A stretch of DNA of 64,000 nt from Zoroaster sp. YZ-2022 (taxonomy: Eukaryota; Echinodermata; Asteroidea; Forcipulatida; Zoroasteridae). Positions 32,331 to 44,308 of this stretch are shown here, piece after piece (positions within the stretch are counted from its first letter, which is position 1; each line of letters opens with the position of its first letter). The position numbers were made by a program, and so were the translations under genes. Below the pieces are notes generated by a model that worked only from the letters and a program-made list of their open reading frames with translations, made no database searches and was not told the origin of the DNA. The stretch is from assembly GCA_029582265.1 (NCBI GenBank), contig CM055816.1, forward strand, positions 7,874,047-7,938,046, given 5' to 3'.

Positions 32331-33437
32331 AAAAAGACATGGAATGAACGATTACATTACATAAAAGTCAAGTCTCATCAGATCTGCTTACAATTAATAA
32401 ACTGAATATTCAAGGTTACCTACTCATGAATAATATCAACTTTGACATTTGTCTGCGCTATGAAAGCTGCATAATTAAGTAGTTAAATAGTGTTCTAATG
32501 GTGGATTGGATATAATTTATTTATTCATGTACTCTGTGAGGATCAGACACATAGCCATGATGTGATGAGGGAAGGGGGGTTTAATCATTCATTTATATGA
32601 AAACACACACATAATTTTTTGTAAAGTATTAGCCAAGGATCTCCTATTTTTGAACTTGATGAAGTGACGAAAGTGAATTACATTTTTTTTATTGACAAAA
32701 ACCTTTATAGCTTTGTGTGTAATAAAGTCGAGCCAGTTTATGTTCAGTTTTCATATGAATGCCTGGATACCAAATACTGACTAGTCTAGCCACGGACTGT
32801 CTGGTCTGTCTAAAAGACAATATGTATAGTTGATTGATCGGATGTTAAGGTGAATTTATTATTTTAATATTTCAGTAATTATTTTAGTCATTCAACATAT
32901 TCTTTGTTTCATGACAATAATTTGAGGATTACCTACAAGTAAAGTCAGGAAACTGTTTACCAAACATACGGCTTCAAAATGGAAACAAAAATGATGGTAC
33001 ACAGAATACCACGTAATTTATTATTTTTTATCATTGGCCAGAGCCTGTCCTTTTTACCTCACCTGAACAGATTATTTAATATTCTATCCAAAAATAATAA
33101 AGTTTACGATCCTGTCAGAGCATTCTCATAAGATTCAAATAAGAGTGATATATACATGTAGGTTTCCTATACATGTAGGTTTCCTATAGGTTTCCTGTTG
33201 GTTTCCTTTAGAATTCTGTAAGACTTGTTGTATGCAACTATCAGATATCAAATGAGAATGATAAAAAAAGACAAACAACTAGGAAAAAGTTTATGTTACA
33301 TGTATTTCAGCTTGAAAGTTCAAATTAAACATTTGATTAGAATTTCAATTCTAGGTTTTGTATAATTGCTTATTCATATAAGGCTGATCTAATACTAACA
33401 ATATACAGTGTACCAACAGGTGGGCATTGTGCACTAG

Positions 33438-33755
33438 TAAATGTCTTTGGACATTATGTAACATATATGCAAATGAGGCTAGCTAGCAGCACTGCTTATG
33501 TACATCAATGCATTTAACAAGTGTTTGACAAACACAGAATATTAATTGTAATTAAGGTGAAATATGAATATTCATAAGTGTAATGTATTGTTAATTACAC
33601 TCAATTGACTCATACATATTCATCAGTCCTTGAATGGACTCAGTCCCTTAAGTCACAGTTTGAAATGATGAATTTGTGGTCATTTCACCGTTTGACAGAC
33701 TGACTTGGGACTAAAAAGGAATAATTTACACAATTATTCATCAGTTTAAACAAGA
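33438..33755. repeat. About 320-bp insertion unique to the duplicated flank of TRIM copy B
   Basis: Alignment by eye to 23893-23930 shows continuous text there ('gtactagtataacaagaaa') but about 320 extra bases here. The insert is non-coding and has no obvious inverted ends. Confidence 0.55.
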
Positions 33756-33906
33756 ATAACAAGAAATTATTTTACTATGAGCATAATATAATACAAAGCA
33801 ATTGAAATTTGAGTAATATTTATACAATGTTGCATGAGCAAAGTCAAGATACAACAATGGTAGTTACAGGTCAAAGGTTAATGACCCTAGCAGGGTTTTA
33901 CTTAAA

Positions 33907-35960
33907 GGTCACTAACAACCATTATTACATTGATACTACAGGTTACTGTAGTCGGTGAGCAGTTTGAAACGGCAATTCTTTTATTTATTACAAAATTTGG
34001 GAAATTAAAGGGAAAAAATATCATTGGTAAACTACCATTCTGCTGTGTCTTACTTCATGTCAATTTAGATATACATTAACCTTCGATCGGGACAGTTAAC
34101 CGGTTTACTGACCGATCTGCACTAACCATTTAGAAATTTACTAACTGGCTATAAACCAAAACCAATATGTAAAAATAAACAATTTTGGAAGAATTTGCCG
34201 CCCATTTTGTTGTACTAGACATTACTTTTTGCCCCATTAGTTATTAACTCTTTCTGGACGGTGCGCCCTTTTAGAAGCCCATGGCCATATGCGCGTCGTA
34301 CGTGGACGGCGCGCCACTTTAGAAGCCCGACGTCATCACCTGACAACATCGTTGTGTTTTGACTTGTTTTGACTTGTTTTGACAACAGAATATGCAAATA
34401 ATTCATAAGAATTCGAGGTCATGTACCTTCAATGCAAATTAGCTAATAAATATTGATTATTGATGATGTTTATGACTACGAGAACTGACGAAACATTCCT
34501 ATCCGACCTCAGATTGTGTCAAGTTTTCGTTTACATTACTTACACATGAACCTATGCGGTTTACCACACACGTTGATTTACAAAATGGCAGCCTCCATGG
34601 AACTCGCAACAAGATGCTAAACACACGCTATTTTCATGGAATTATGAAGTGGGAAGTACTGATGGAGGTGATTATGCTGATGATGTTGACTTTGAACACC
34701 CTGACAGTGATGGAAGTTTTGATTTTTAGGGAAAAAACGACCGTAAAAGCTGTTAATCTGAGGTCATATGTACCAAGTACAATAGCGATATAGCGATACG
34801 GTATGTTGTATCAATGTTGTAAAATATGATTTTTGTTACATGAACAGTGGGTTTCAAACCATTATGGGTAATATTATTATGCCCTGACACATTCTAACAT
34901 AAATAAACCACCTTTGTTTATCATACAATGCATATTTCCAATACCTTGTTGATTTATTGATATTTATTCTACGGAAAGATAAACATAAATTTATATTTGG
35001 ATGGCTGCAATGCATTATGGGTATTCCCAACATAACCCCCATCTCAATATTCACACTCAGAAAGTCATAACCTTTATTTTGATACCTTACTCTCTTCAAT
35101 TGGCAAAATATGAAAAATATTATTAATAATTTCCACACTTGACCTTGATTGTTTACATTATTGCATTAACAGAAAACAACATACAGTATGTTGTATCAAG
35201 GTTGTAATTTATGATTTGTTTATATATAAAGGATGTTACTATGCATTATGGGTAATATTATTATGCCCTGATGTATTCTGACATAAACAAACCTTATTTG
35301 TTTGTGGTACAATGCATATTTACAGACTTTCAATCAATAACTTGGTAGATTTAACGACTATTCCCTAGGGAGCGATAAACTATTATTTATATTTGTATGG
35401 CCGTAATGCATCCTGGGTAATCCCAAGATGATCCTCATCTCAATATTCACACTCAGTAAGTCATAACCTTTATTTTGATACCTTACTCTCTTCAATTGGA
35501 AAAATAAATAAATAATTATTAATAATTTCCACACTTGACCTTGATTGTTTACAGTATCAAATACAATAATGTAAACAATTCCGTCCATACACCTGCAATA
35601 ATTCCAGCTAGAGTTAAAGGTCACAAACAACCATTATTACATTGATACTACAGGTTACTGTAGTCTGTGAGCAGTTTGAAACAGCAATTCTTTTATTTAT
35701 TACAACATTTTGGAAATTAAACGGAAAAAATATCATTGGTAAACTACCATTCTGCTGTGTCTTACAACATGTCAAGTTAGATATACATTAACTTTCGATC
35801 GGGACGGTTAACCGGTTTACTGACCGATCTGCACTAACCATTTAGAAATTTGCTAACTGGCTATAAACCAAAACCAATATGTAAAAATAAACAATTTTGT
35901 AAGAATTTGCCACCCATTTTGTTGTACTTGACATTACTTTTTGCCTCATTGGTTATTAAA
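33907..35960. repeat. Block bounded by about 345-bp direct repeats, with an internal 390-bp tandem
   Basis: 33907-34255 and 35617-35960 are close direct copies, both running from TTACATTGATACTACAGG to the GAAGAATTTGCC region. Between them, two tandem copies of about 390 bp (34793-35165 and 35187-35565) share 'gtatgttgtatcaa', 'ccataatgcat'-like text and CCACACTTGACCTTGATTG. The layout looks like repeated unequal duplication rather than an LTR element, as no ORF lies inside. Confidence 0.68.
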
Positions 35961-36249
35961 CTGCCTTTTAGCTCTAAGCTGAAGAAAGCTTAAACAATGA
36001 CAGTTTGACTTTTCATTTTTTCTTTTTTGATATTTAAAAAAAATAAAATTAAAGAAACCCTGAAAACGAGTATTTAAAAAAAGTGCATTTTAATGTTAAA
36101 CAAGAAAATACTTTCAAACCTTTCAATCGGTGAACACAACGTTCATTGTAATGTAAAATACAGCAAAATACAGACATGTATAATTGGGGAATAACATTTG
36201 ACATTTCTTTGAAAGGATATCACCTCAGACAGAAATATTTCAAGGTATG

Positions 36250-37185
36250 TTTGATACCATCATTAACTTTACATCAAGTAAGTTTTATGTAAATCTGTGA
36301 ACATTTATGTTTATTGAGAATGACAAAGGTATACACTGCATTTAGCTGAAGAAAAAGAAACCTGTTTATTTAAAGTATACATACATGTATTATTCATTAA
36401 AAGTGTAACATGTAGACCTATGAACATTGTTCATTTACAAGGCATGTTTTACACTCCCAAACATGACCCTCAATTACAGCATAAAGTGAATGTCCGGATT
36501 ATGATTTAAAAGTTATTCTGACTTACCATCAGCTAATGCTATAAAAAGTGCTTTTCCTTCCTAGCCAACTACCCTTGTATCATTAGGCAAACGCCACTCA
36601 AACGGGTGGAATGTAAAAAATAATCTTCCCGCTGTCCACAAAAATGGCTACTTGTGGACCGCGAGTCGAACAAGCAAAAAACCACAGGTCAGCAACCTTT
36701 CTCATCCTCCCTGACCTTTTCCGTCAGAGTCCTTGTACGTAACGTTCCGCACCAACCAAGAACTACTTAACAGTTTAAACGTTTAACTTACAATACATCA
36801 GAATTAAACGAATTGTTTACCCATAGCATTTTGTAAGAGTAAAATGAACATTTTGTTGTCTTATAAAACTAACAAACTTTAAATGAGCTGAGTAATATTG
36901 TGACCCCAGACTATTTTGTACATCGTACTCCGATATAGCTACGCCGACAATAAAATAAACAAGGATATATGAAACTGACCGCTAAGGAGCAATAGTGCCC
37001 CCTGTTGACATTGATAATTACTATTATTGTTTCATCATAAAATTCCATATCACTACATTTGTTTGATACCCATCATCTACTTTACACCAACTTAATTAAG
37101 TTTTATGTAAATCTGAACATTGATGTTTATTAGGAATGACAAAGGTATAGAATGCATTTAGCTGAAGAAAGCTGAAACAATGACT
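36250..37185. repeat. Short direct duplication flanking a copy-B-specific insert
   Basis: The words from 'gataccatcat' to 'gcatttagctgaaga' occur at 36250-36360 and 37065-37185 and once only in copy A (about 24370-24480). The roughly 700 bp between them are absent from copy A and show no recognised gene. Confidence 0.55.
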
Positions 37186-37496
37186 GTTTGGGCTGTCAAT
37201 TGTTTTAATATAAAAATCAAAAAATCAAAAAATCAAATCAAATTACTGCCTTGAGCGCCCAGCAGGGTGGATATGTGCACGCTACAAATCTTTATTATTA
37301 TTATTAACTCACTGACTTGCCAAATTTAAACCCCAAATACAAGTTTCTAAAGAAGGTGGGGTGTAATTTAGTTGGCTTCATGGCTTATGGAAAAAAAAAT
37401 TTGTTACAACATTGAGAAATGAAATATGAACTGATGTCAATTGTACCATGTGACCATAAGAGAGATTGCCATTCAACATCATCAAGTTGGATGACA

Positions 37497-38113
37497 TCAT
37501 ACAATGTGATATATCTTGACTGAGTAAAAGTCAGCCACAGCCAACTGTTTCCCATCTGATGTGAATGTGATTCCTTGTGGTGAATACAGACCCTTAGCAA
37601 TGCAGCTGATAAATCTCCCATTGGGATCATAGTGGTGAATATGACCAGCGTGAGTAATATTGCCCATTGCAATGTATAAACCTGATGTGTCACAGCATAC
37701 ACCTCTGCAGAGTTTGACTTTCTGACCATCAATGGTTGGTGTTATGGTGAATAGTGTAGAACCATTGTCACCAATGACAGCCACAGGTTGTTGATGTCCA
37801 CCACTTACCACCACTCTGCCACTGTTGTCTACAGCCAAGAAGGAGGGTCGTGTAGTGACCGGCACGGTTCTTATTAGTCCACCATCAGTTGGCCTGTGCT
37901 CAGTCACTACCATTCTATTCACATCGCCCACAAGGATGTTACCATCCTTCTTGGCTGTAACACAGTTGATGTCCACATCTGTCTTACCGACCTCATTCAG
38001 TGGCAGGGTGGTGAACTGAAATGACACTGTACCATCCTCCTTGTACATCTTGACTTGGTCGGTGTTATCTGCTACTAATAAGTGACTGTTGACACTTTCA
38101 ATGGCACGTGGAC
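37497..38113 (-). CDS. TRIM-NHL protein, copy B, exon 2 (NHL-type C-terminus)
   Basis: Acceptor TCTAATACAG precedes 38113 on the minus strand; phase 1 in; TGA at 37497-37499. About 205 residues, very similar to copy A with small indels (two shortened loops near Gly-Gly-His-Gln-Gln-Pro and Met-Gly-Asn-Ile-Thr). The frame is intact, and joined to 45790-46942 it gives 589 residues. The partner exon is 7.7 kb away because of insertions in the intron. Confidence 0.9.
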
Positions 38114-38603
38114 CTGTATTAGAAAAAACAAATAAGAACACATTTTTAATTGAAAACTGCATCATAAATGCCATTTATACTCAAACTTACAATAAATAAC
38201 ACCAACTACAAATTTATTTGAATGCCACTTGGCCACAGCTTTCAAGCTTTTTTATTCAAAGAGGTTGACACCATCAACCACCGGAATACCAGACTATGGG
38301 CAAACCGGATTTGTCATTTAACAGCATTTGATAAAGACAAACAAACACACACCCTGAGATACCCAAGACCTCAGAGAAAAAACCAGCTGGGACCACCTAT
38401 ACAGCATACCCAATACTCTGTATACCCAGACCTGGCACCACTAACCCCCAATGGGGATAGTTATTAAAACATACAGTTAAATGTTCACAATAACAAACAG
38501 TATAATGCACATGTGTAACATATGCTAATACACAGCATATCATATGAATCAATACAATATGAATCAACCAATACCCAACTGTAATCAAGTGTTCGTGTCC
38601 CAC

Positions 38604-38782
38604 CCATGGACGGATCATCATGAGCACAGGCCCTGGGCACAAATTCACCACGGGCCCATACACGCGCATAATACTACTAGTACTATGCTTTTTTTTTTTT
38701 TTTTTGAAAACCAAGGGCCCCTATTGGCTCCTGGGCCCGGGGCACGTGCCCAGTTTGCCCGTGCGGTAATCCGTGCATGGTC
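38604..38782. mobile_element. Small foldback with CCATGGACGGATCA ends
   Basis: Left CCATGGACGGAT and right ATCCGTGCATGG are imperfect inverted copies; CCTGGGC and GGGCCC words pair inside, and a T18-type run splits the body. Non-coding. Confidence 0.5.
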
Positions 38783-39033
38783 CCACCGAGGAAGCTGCGG
38801 TCTGGACTAGCCCGAGGGAGATCCCGGCACTATGAACACTTGATAACATGTAAATAACGGAGGACTAAAATCTCCATATTATTAAGTTTAATTTTCTAGG
38901 ACTGCAGTAACTGTTAATTGCCAGAACTGCTGCACCAAAAGTGGGAAGTTAATGTGCTATTCCGCCCAAAACTGCCACACGCGAGAAGTGCGCCCAAAGG
39001 AACAGAACAGAAACACCCACAAAAGTGCACCAG

Positions 39034-39560
39034 TTACAGCACAGACAGAATACAATTACACAGATTAGCCCTGAAAATGGAAAGCCCTTTTGGGGACAGA
39101 TGGACCCCATCGAAACGATAAAGGCTAGCATCCGACCAGATAAACTGCAGATGCTGCAGTACCCTAGCCCCAAGCTTTTTACACTGCGCTTTCGCCCAAC
39201 GATTGGCTGCTTTACGTACGTTCTCAATGGATTTTTGAGAAGTGGCACAAAAATAGAACATTCACAGGAGAATGTCTGACCAAACTACAACAGCTTGCGG
39301 GAATCTTTGCCGGCAAATGCCCAAGGCCGAAGTGATGAGCTGTCTCAAAGTGAACAAGTCATGAGACACCAAATCATTCGTCCCTAAATGCAAAATGATC
39401 AAAGCGGGGCTGGGTCCTTCAATTGAGCACCTCCTCGGCCATTCCAACGCACCAGATTGAGTAAATTCAAATCCTGGCTTGCCCTGCGCACAATGGAGTC
39501 ACCTACTACCCAGACACTATGAGCACCTGCATAGGAAATAAAACAACTTGATTGGACAAT
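39034..39560 (-). pseudogene. SGNH hydrolase domain of the Ngaro-like element
   Basis: Read on the minus strand the frame runs on from the recombinase. It shows the three SGNH landmarks in order: Val-Val-Gly-Asp-Ser-Ile (catalytic Ser), Leu-Gly-Thr-Asn-Asp, and Asp-Gly-Val-His-Leu-Ser (catalytic Asp and His). A stop at 39262-39264 lies between the second and third blocks without a frame change. In Ngaro elements the role of this domain is unknown; an esterase acting on lipid or sugar esters is the usual family activity. Confidence 0.72.
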
Positions 39561-40451
39561 GAAACTAAAAGCCACTGCTACCGCCCTGGGGAAAGAGGCG
39601 AATGTACCGGCGGAATGCTTCCAAGCGCTGGGCACCCCCAGTGCAAAAGCTGCGGATGCAGCAGCTCCCATCCGGAAAGAATGGGACCTATAGCGATGGC
39701 CCGCCACCCCACAAAATAACAAAGCAGCTCTAAGCACCGCTGTGAACTGATACCGTGTGAGGGGATCTCCGCGTTCATGGCAGAACAAGGGGCCGGACAA
39801 TTGTTTCCGCGCTTGCAAATACCCTTGCAAAGCAGTAACTGGACATATCGCCACATCCTGCAGCCTTGCGATATGAACCCACTGTGGAGGGCCAGCCTGA
39901 TTAGTTTTAGAATGACGTATGGCCAGGACCACAGACATGCTAGATTGATTGAAACACATATCGGAATACTGTAACATAGACTCTTGCATATGGTTAGTGG
40001 AATTGGCGGTAAATTCCCCAACGCGCAAAAAGCCGAAAAAAGCCAATAGCATAGCTGCCCGAAACATGGTGCTTTCAAATTGGGAAGCACACACCTTGGG
40101 CAACGCCTCTAAAAGTCGGCACAAAAGCGACAATGAAATCTGCAATCACTCATCTTGCCTAGCCACGTCCCGCCTGCAACCTTCCAACAATTTTGCCACA
40201 ATAAAATTATCAGTTGGATCGGCCCATCCCCTGAGTTTACAAAAACACCCCACCCCTGCCACATATGTATTAATTGTGGATGGAGAATAGTAATGTAAAG
40301 ACAGCCATGAGATGAATCCTGCAATATCTTGCGGAGAAAAAGTTGACACAGCCGAAGCTTGATGTGCTTTAAAACGGCAAAAGGCATGCCACCCCGACAT
40401 GTAAACCCTGTGTGTATTCTTAGTGAATGCCAAACTTAACAACCGTCCCAT
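39561..40451 (-). pseudogene. Tyrosine recombinase of the Ngaro-like element
   Basis: The N-terminal core-binding-like part (40451-40149) ends in TGA at 40146-40148. The catalytic part continues in the same frame, with Phe-Leu-Arg-Val-Gly-Glu-Phe (catalytic Arg region) and His-Arg-Tyr-Arg-Ser-His-Ser-Phe-Arg-Met-Gly-Ala-Ala (the His-x-x-Arg motif). The family joins cDNA circles to target DNA by recombination. The nonsense codon breaks the protein. Confidence 0.75.
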
Positions 40452-40459
40452 TTCCGCTG

Positions 40460-40786
40460 CTAAAATACTTGGGTCAGCTGAGGTAAAGGGGTCATGTCCG
40501 GCTGGGCCCTTGGAGCTAGGGCCCGAAAGCGCTCCATCTGAAAACGAGAAAGTGCATCAGCTATGTTATTATGAACACCTGGTATATGCACTGTCTTAAA
40601 AATTATATTGAATTTGAGGCATTGCATGACCATTGCCCGCACTAATTGCATAATGCGCATACAAGGCGACGTTTGTTTATTTATGATCTCCACAACAGCG
40701 ACATTATCGGACCGGAACAACACCCTGCAGTTCGCCAACAAGGGGACCCAACAGAGGAGTGCCACTACCACAGGAAAAAATTCCAA
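40460..40786 (-). pseudogene. RNase H domain of the Ngaro-like element
   Basis: Contains Val-Leu-Phe-Arg-Ser-Asp-Asn-Val-Ala-Val-Val and His-Ile-Pro-Gly-Val-His-Asn-Asn-Ile-Ala-Asp-Ala-Leu-Ser-Arg, both typical of DIRS-type RNase H. It lies directly upstream of the recombinase frame and downstream of the reverse transcriptase. Confidence 0.75.
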
Positions 40787-40966
40787 TAAAGCAATGGACG
40801 GAGAACTAGCCAGACACTCTGACGGCCAACGCCCTTGAACCCATCTCCCTTGGAAATAAGCCTCATAGCCGATGGATGCAACAGCGTCAGTGAATAATTC
40901 AAGAGCAACATTTGAATCCCAATTTTCCCACAGGAATGGAGTAAGACCGTTATAGTGCTGGAAGAA

Positions 40967-41812
40967 TCACAGCCACATGACCAGATCGAGCTTTGCACCT
41001 TGCGAAAGGTGCACCCTGTGATGCGGCTGCTTGAGGCCCACTGTCAGTGCAATAAGACGCCATAAAAACGCGAGCCCTGGTGCAACTGCTTTACACACAA
41101 AATTCAATGACCCCACTAAGGATTGAATCTGAACTAAACTGGCTTTTGGCCTGCCAAGCAAGAGTTGGACCTGCCCTCGAGCAGTGTCGATTTTGAGCCC
41201 TAAATATGAAATAGTTTGTACCGGCCCTTCAGTTTTTTCTTGCGCTTGGGGAACCCCAAGTGCTTTGCATGTCCCCTCAAAAACTTCCAAAAGGTCCTTA
41301 CAGGCTTGACGGGAAGCCCCAACAAAGAGAAAAATCATCCAGATAATGTGTGACAAAACCCGAATGTGCGATTGCTTTTACCCGGAACTCCAGAAAAGTG
41401 CTAAACTTCTAAAAGAGCGAGCAGGAAATGGAACATCCCATCGGCAGGCACTTGTCAAAATAGAATTAGCCCCCAAACTTGAAACCCAAAAGCTCGTAAT
41501 AACGAGGGGAAACTGGCAAGAGCCGAAAAGCTCATTTAATGTCCGTCTTAGCAAGCCATGCACTACAGCCTGCCTGCAAAACCAGCCGCACCCCTACAAA
41601 ACCAGCCGCACCCCTACAAAACCAGCCGCACCCCTACATCAAAGGACGCATAATTCACTTTGCATTTATCCTTATCAATGAAAGCATTGACCCCCTTTCC
41701 TTGTGGGAAGACAGATGATGAATGAGACGAAAAGTCCCAGAGGCTTTTTTAGGCACTAAACCGATGGGCGAGCACCGCAAACGCTCAAGTGGGCAATTTG
41801 AAAATGCGAATA
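40967..41812 (-). pseudogene. Reverse transcriptase of the Ngaro-like element, frameshifted
   Basis: Recognisable pieces on the minus strand: Ser-Pro-Ile-Gly-Leu-Val-Pro-Lys-Lys near 41770, the catalytic Tyr-Leu-Asp-Asp-Phe near 41345 and Ser-Tyr-Leu-Gly-Leu-Lys-Ile-Asp near 41205. They lie in different frames. One shift falls in the T-run just after Leu-Asp-Asp, another near 41715. The first piece is cut off from the Gag-like region by a SINE. Confidence 0.75.
41575..41640. repeat. Three 21-bp units inside the reverse transcriptase
   Basis: AAACCAGCCGCACCCCTACA occurs three times in direct succession, with a 21-bp period. Its length keeps the reading frame. Confidence 0.85.
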
Positions 41813-41814
41813 AT

Positions 41815-42080
41815 AATAATAATAATAATAATAATGTGTGGACTTATATAGCGCACGTATCCACCAACTAAGTGGTGCCCAAGGCGCATTCTTTTTTACG
41901 TGCATTACACAACACACGGGACCTACGGCTTTACGTCCCATCCGAAGGACGAAGCAATTATGGTTAAGTACCTTGCTCAAGGACACAAGTGTCACGACCG
42001 GGGCTCGAACTCACACCCTGCTGCTGGCAACACCAGAACTTGAGTTCGGTGCGCTAGACCGCTCGGCCACGACACTCCAT
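41815..42080 (-). mobile_element. SINE inserted in the Ngaro-like element, with 12-bp target duplication
   Basis: tRNA-like head on the minus strand (GGCCGAGCGGTCTAGCGCAC, box B GTTCGAGCCCC), then CACTTGTGTCCTTGAGCAAG, 'acgtaaagccgtaggtccc', and an ATT tail. The direct repeat AATGCGAATAAT flanks it at 41803-41814 and 42081-42092, which proves retrotransposition into the element. Confidence 0.92.
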
Positions 42081-42092
42081 AATGCGAATAAT

Positions 42093-43084
42093 CTCCGCGT
42101 ACTTCAACAATTCAGTTGCAAGCCAAGGAAATTTTACAATATAAATGGCCATAAATGTATGAAAGGCCGAAACCCATTTGTCCCAGGTATCAAGCTTACT
42201 CTGGCGGCCTGTGTGGGATGCATTTGGCCGCAGAAACATCTTATCCCCCTCTACCACAAGAGCAACCTCAGAACCCGAAGACCTATGAGCACTGAAGAAG
42301 GACTTTCAATAAACAAAATTGACATGTCAATGTAAGCACTACTCCAAATCTTTTCTTTCAATGACTGCGAAATGTGTCCCCCAGCAGTAATCCCGAGTCG
42401 GCGCGTGGAATAGGAGCCGGCTGATTTAAAGAAGCCAAAGAAGCATGCTGGGAAAAACTTGAGGCCCAGTGACCATCCCCCCCTGTAAGTGTAGGGAGCT
42501 GGTGACTAACGCTTGGCAGACATGGCAGAACAGAAGTTGCGAGCGCTGATGGCACAATGCCACCACTGTTACTAGTACTAACGTTAGGCTGACTTGAGCA
42601 AGCGGCTTGGTTAAAGCCAGAAAGCGCAGGATTAAGGCTCCACATACTGGACCCATTAAATGACTGGGGGCACTATAATTATAGCCACTAGTAGTATATG
42701 AATTCCTTGACAAAAAGAGCTAATATTACTAGAAACAAAACCAGCCCCAGTGTGATTACCACAATCATTAACGTCCAAAAGTCCATCGGCAAAGCTCCTG
42801 ACTGACCTGACTGACTGACTTGACTGGACGGCTGGTGGTGGTGGGACAGGAATGGTGGACGTGGTCATGCTAGCATCAGATCCAGATAACAAAGGCGCAG
42901 ACACTGTCACCGAGCTTGGGGTTGAAACCTCCGCCGCCGATGAGCCCACCGGCACCGCTGATGATGAGCCTGGCATCTGGGAAGGGGGAGCCGTGCGACT
43001 TCGCTTAGCCTTCGGTAGGGGCTTCGGTCGTGGCATCGTTGAAATGACTGACGCAAATAGACAATGAACTAGCTGCAATTGCAA
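42093..43084 (-). pseudogene. Gag-like ORF1 region of the Ngaro-like element
   Basis: Two or three minus-strand frames in series: a Pro/Ser/Ala-rich N-terminal part (43084-42656), a second low-complexity part (42645-42358) and a segment with Trp-Val-Ser-Ala-Phe-His-Thr-Phe-Met and Leu-Leu-Lys-Tyr-Ala-Glu-Ile-Ile-Arg (42257-42081). The latter resembles the ORF1 C-terminus of DIRS/Ngaro elements. Frame changes between the parts suggest decay. Confidence 0.5.
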
Positions 43085-44308
43085 TCAAGGGCTTGTAGTA
43101 CAGTCAGGAGACCGGACTCGAAGGTCACCTCGTAAGTTGTAAAGTTAACGTTATTCCCTCGTGACAAAAAATTCAGCCCAGTTAAAGGTTGTGCAGCCGC
43201 AAACAAAATGAAGAGGTGAAGGCCGATGTACTGCAGTGATTAATCAATCCATAAAAAGACGACAGAAAATCTACATCGAAGATGAACTACTGTCACAAAA
43301 AATCTTCTAATATTTTAATAATGAAGAGAATCCAAAAAATTGTGTCGCCAGACGAGCTATCTCACGAGTCGTGCACCAGTTCTTGAATAACTATTTGTTA
43401 CAACCAACCGAAACTGGTCCGTTGTAAACGTTCCTGTCGCCAGACTAGTTGAATCATGCACAGATAGAACTGTATCCACCGAAGAAAATCAAACTTGTTC
43501 TTGAAAAATCATAAACCGCTAACCCAAAAACTCCATGTACTTGTTAATAAACAAGGAGCTGTGACAAGAATGCCCCAAACCGCACTGGTTGCTTGACACC
43601 AAGTGCCAACCTTTACAGCGTGCAACCTGATTGGCTAAAAACCTCCACCAAAGTTTGCCACCAAACAAACTATTGGTGGAGGCCTAAAAGCGGGAAACTT
43701 CGCGCCTACGCCCCTGATTGGCTGTGCCATGATCCACCCTGAGCATATAAAAGGCTTGACGTGGAAAATAGCCCATAAACCTGCCACTAACGAGTGCACA
43801 ACAATATGCATGCCCATTAAGAAAACCCGATCTGTATTGTAAGTTGCTCATAACGCATTTGATCACTTTCGTGATAAAATTATTTATCAAATGCATGTAT
43901 CATACATTTCTATTAGTGGATAATTGTTATTTTGTTTACATATTCATTTATTCTGAGTGAATACATTTGATTGTGCAAATACATCACACCATCCACTATA
44001 GCCTCATTCTGTGAACTGTGAACAATGCAAAATCACTATTAATAACACATGTTGTTCCTTATCAATTAAATATTGCATGAGCTTTAGACAAAATATTATT
44101 TAATTCAATATGTTATGCTCATAAAATTAAAATTGATGAAAATTTCTCTTGGATAATTATATATTATTTGTAAGAGTATTGCAAATATTCTGATTACCAT
44201 TATCATATATAATGTTATATATAATGTGTTATAAATGTAATGAAATAATTATTTTTTAGTACATTCATTTTAGTACATTCATTGACTAGAACACTTGTGT
44301 TAGTTTAA

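Larger units (their letters stand above)
38174..43886 (-). mobile_element. Ngaro-like tyrosine-recombinase retrotransposon inserted in the TRIM copy B intron
   Basis: Limits come from comparison with the copy A intron: continuous there at about 25414-25420, here split between 38174 and 43886. The order on the minus strand is Gag-like ORF, reverse transcriptase, RNase H, tyrosine recombinase, SGNH hydrolase. That order fits Ngaro-group DIRS-type elements, some of which are known to carry a hydrolase domain. It has several frameshifts and stops and is judged inactive. The split direct repeats expected at Ngaro ends were not located by eye, so the outer ends may include other insertions. Confidence 0.78.

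Noticed and set aside
34554..34793. 79-residue plus-strand frame
   Set aside because: Met-rich start looks protein-like, but there is no splice context, no domain and it lies in the stacked-duplication block.
37385..37732. 115-residue minus-strand frame overlapping the NHL exon
   Set aside because: Out-of-frame shadow of copy B exon 2; the same shadow occurs in copy A.
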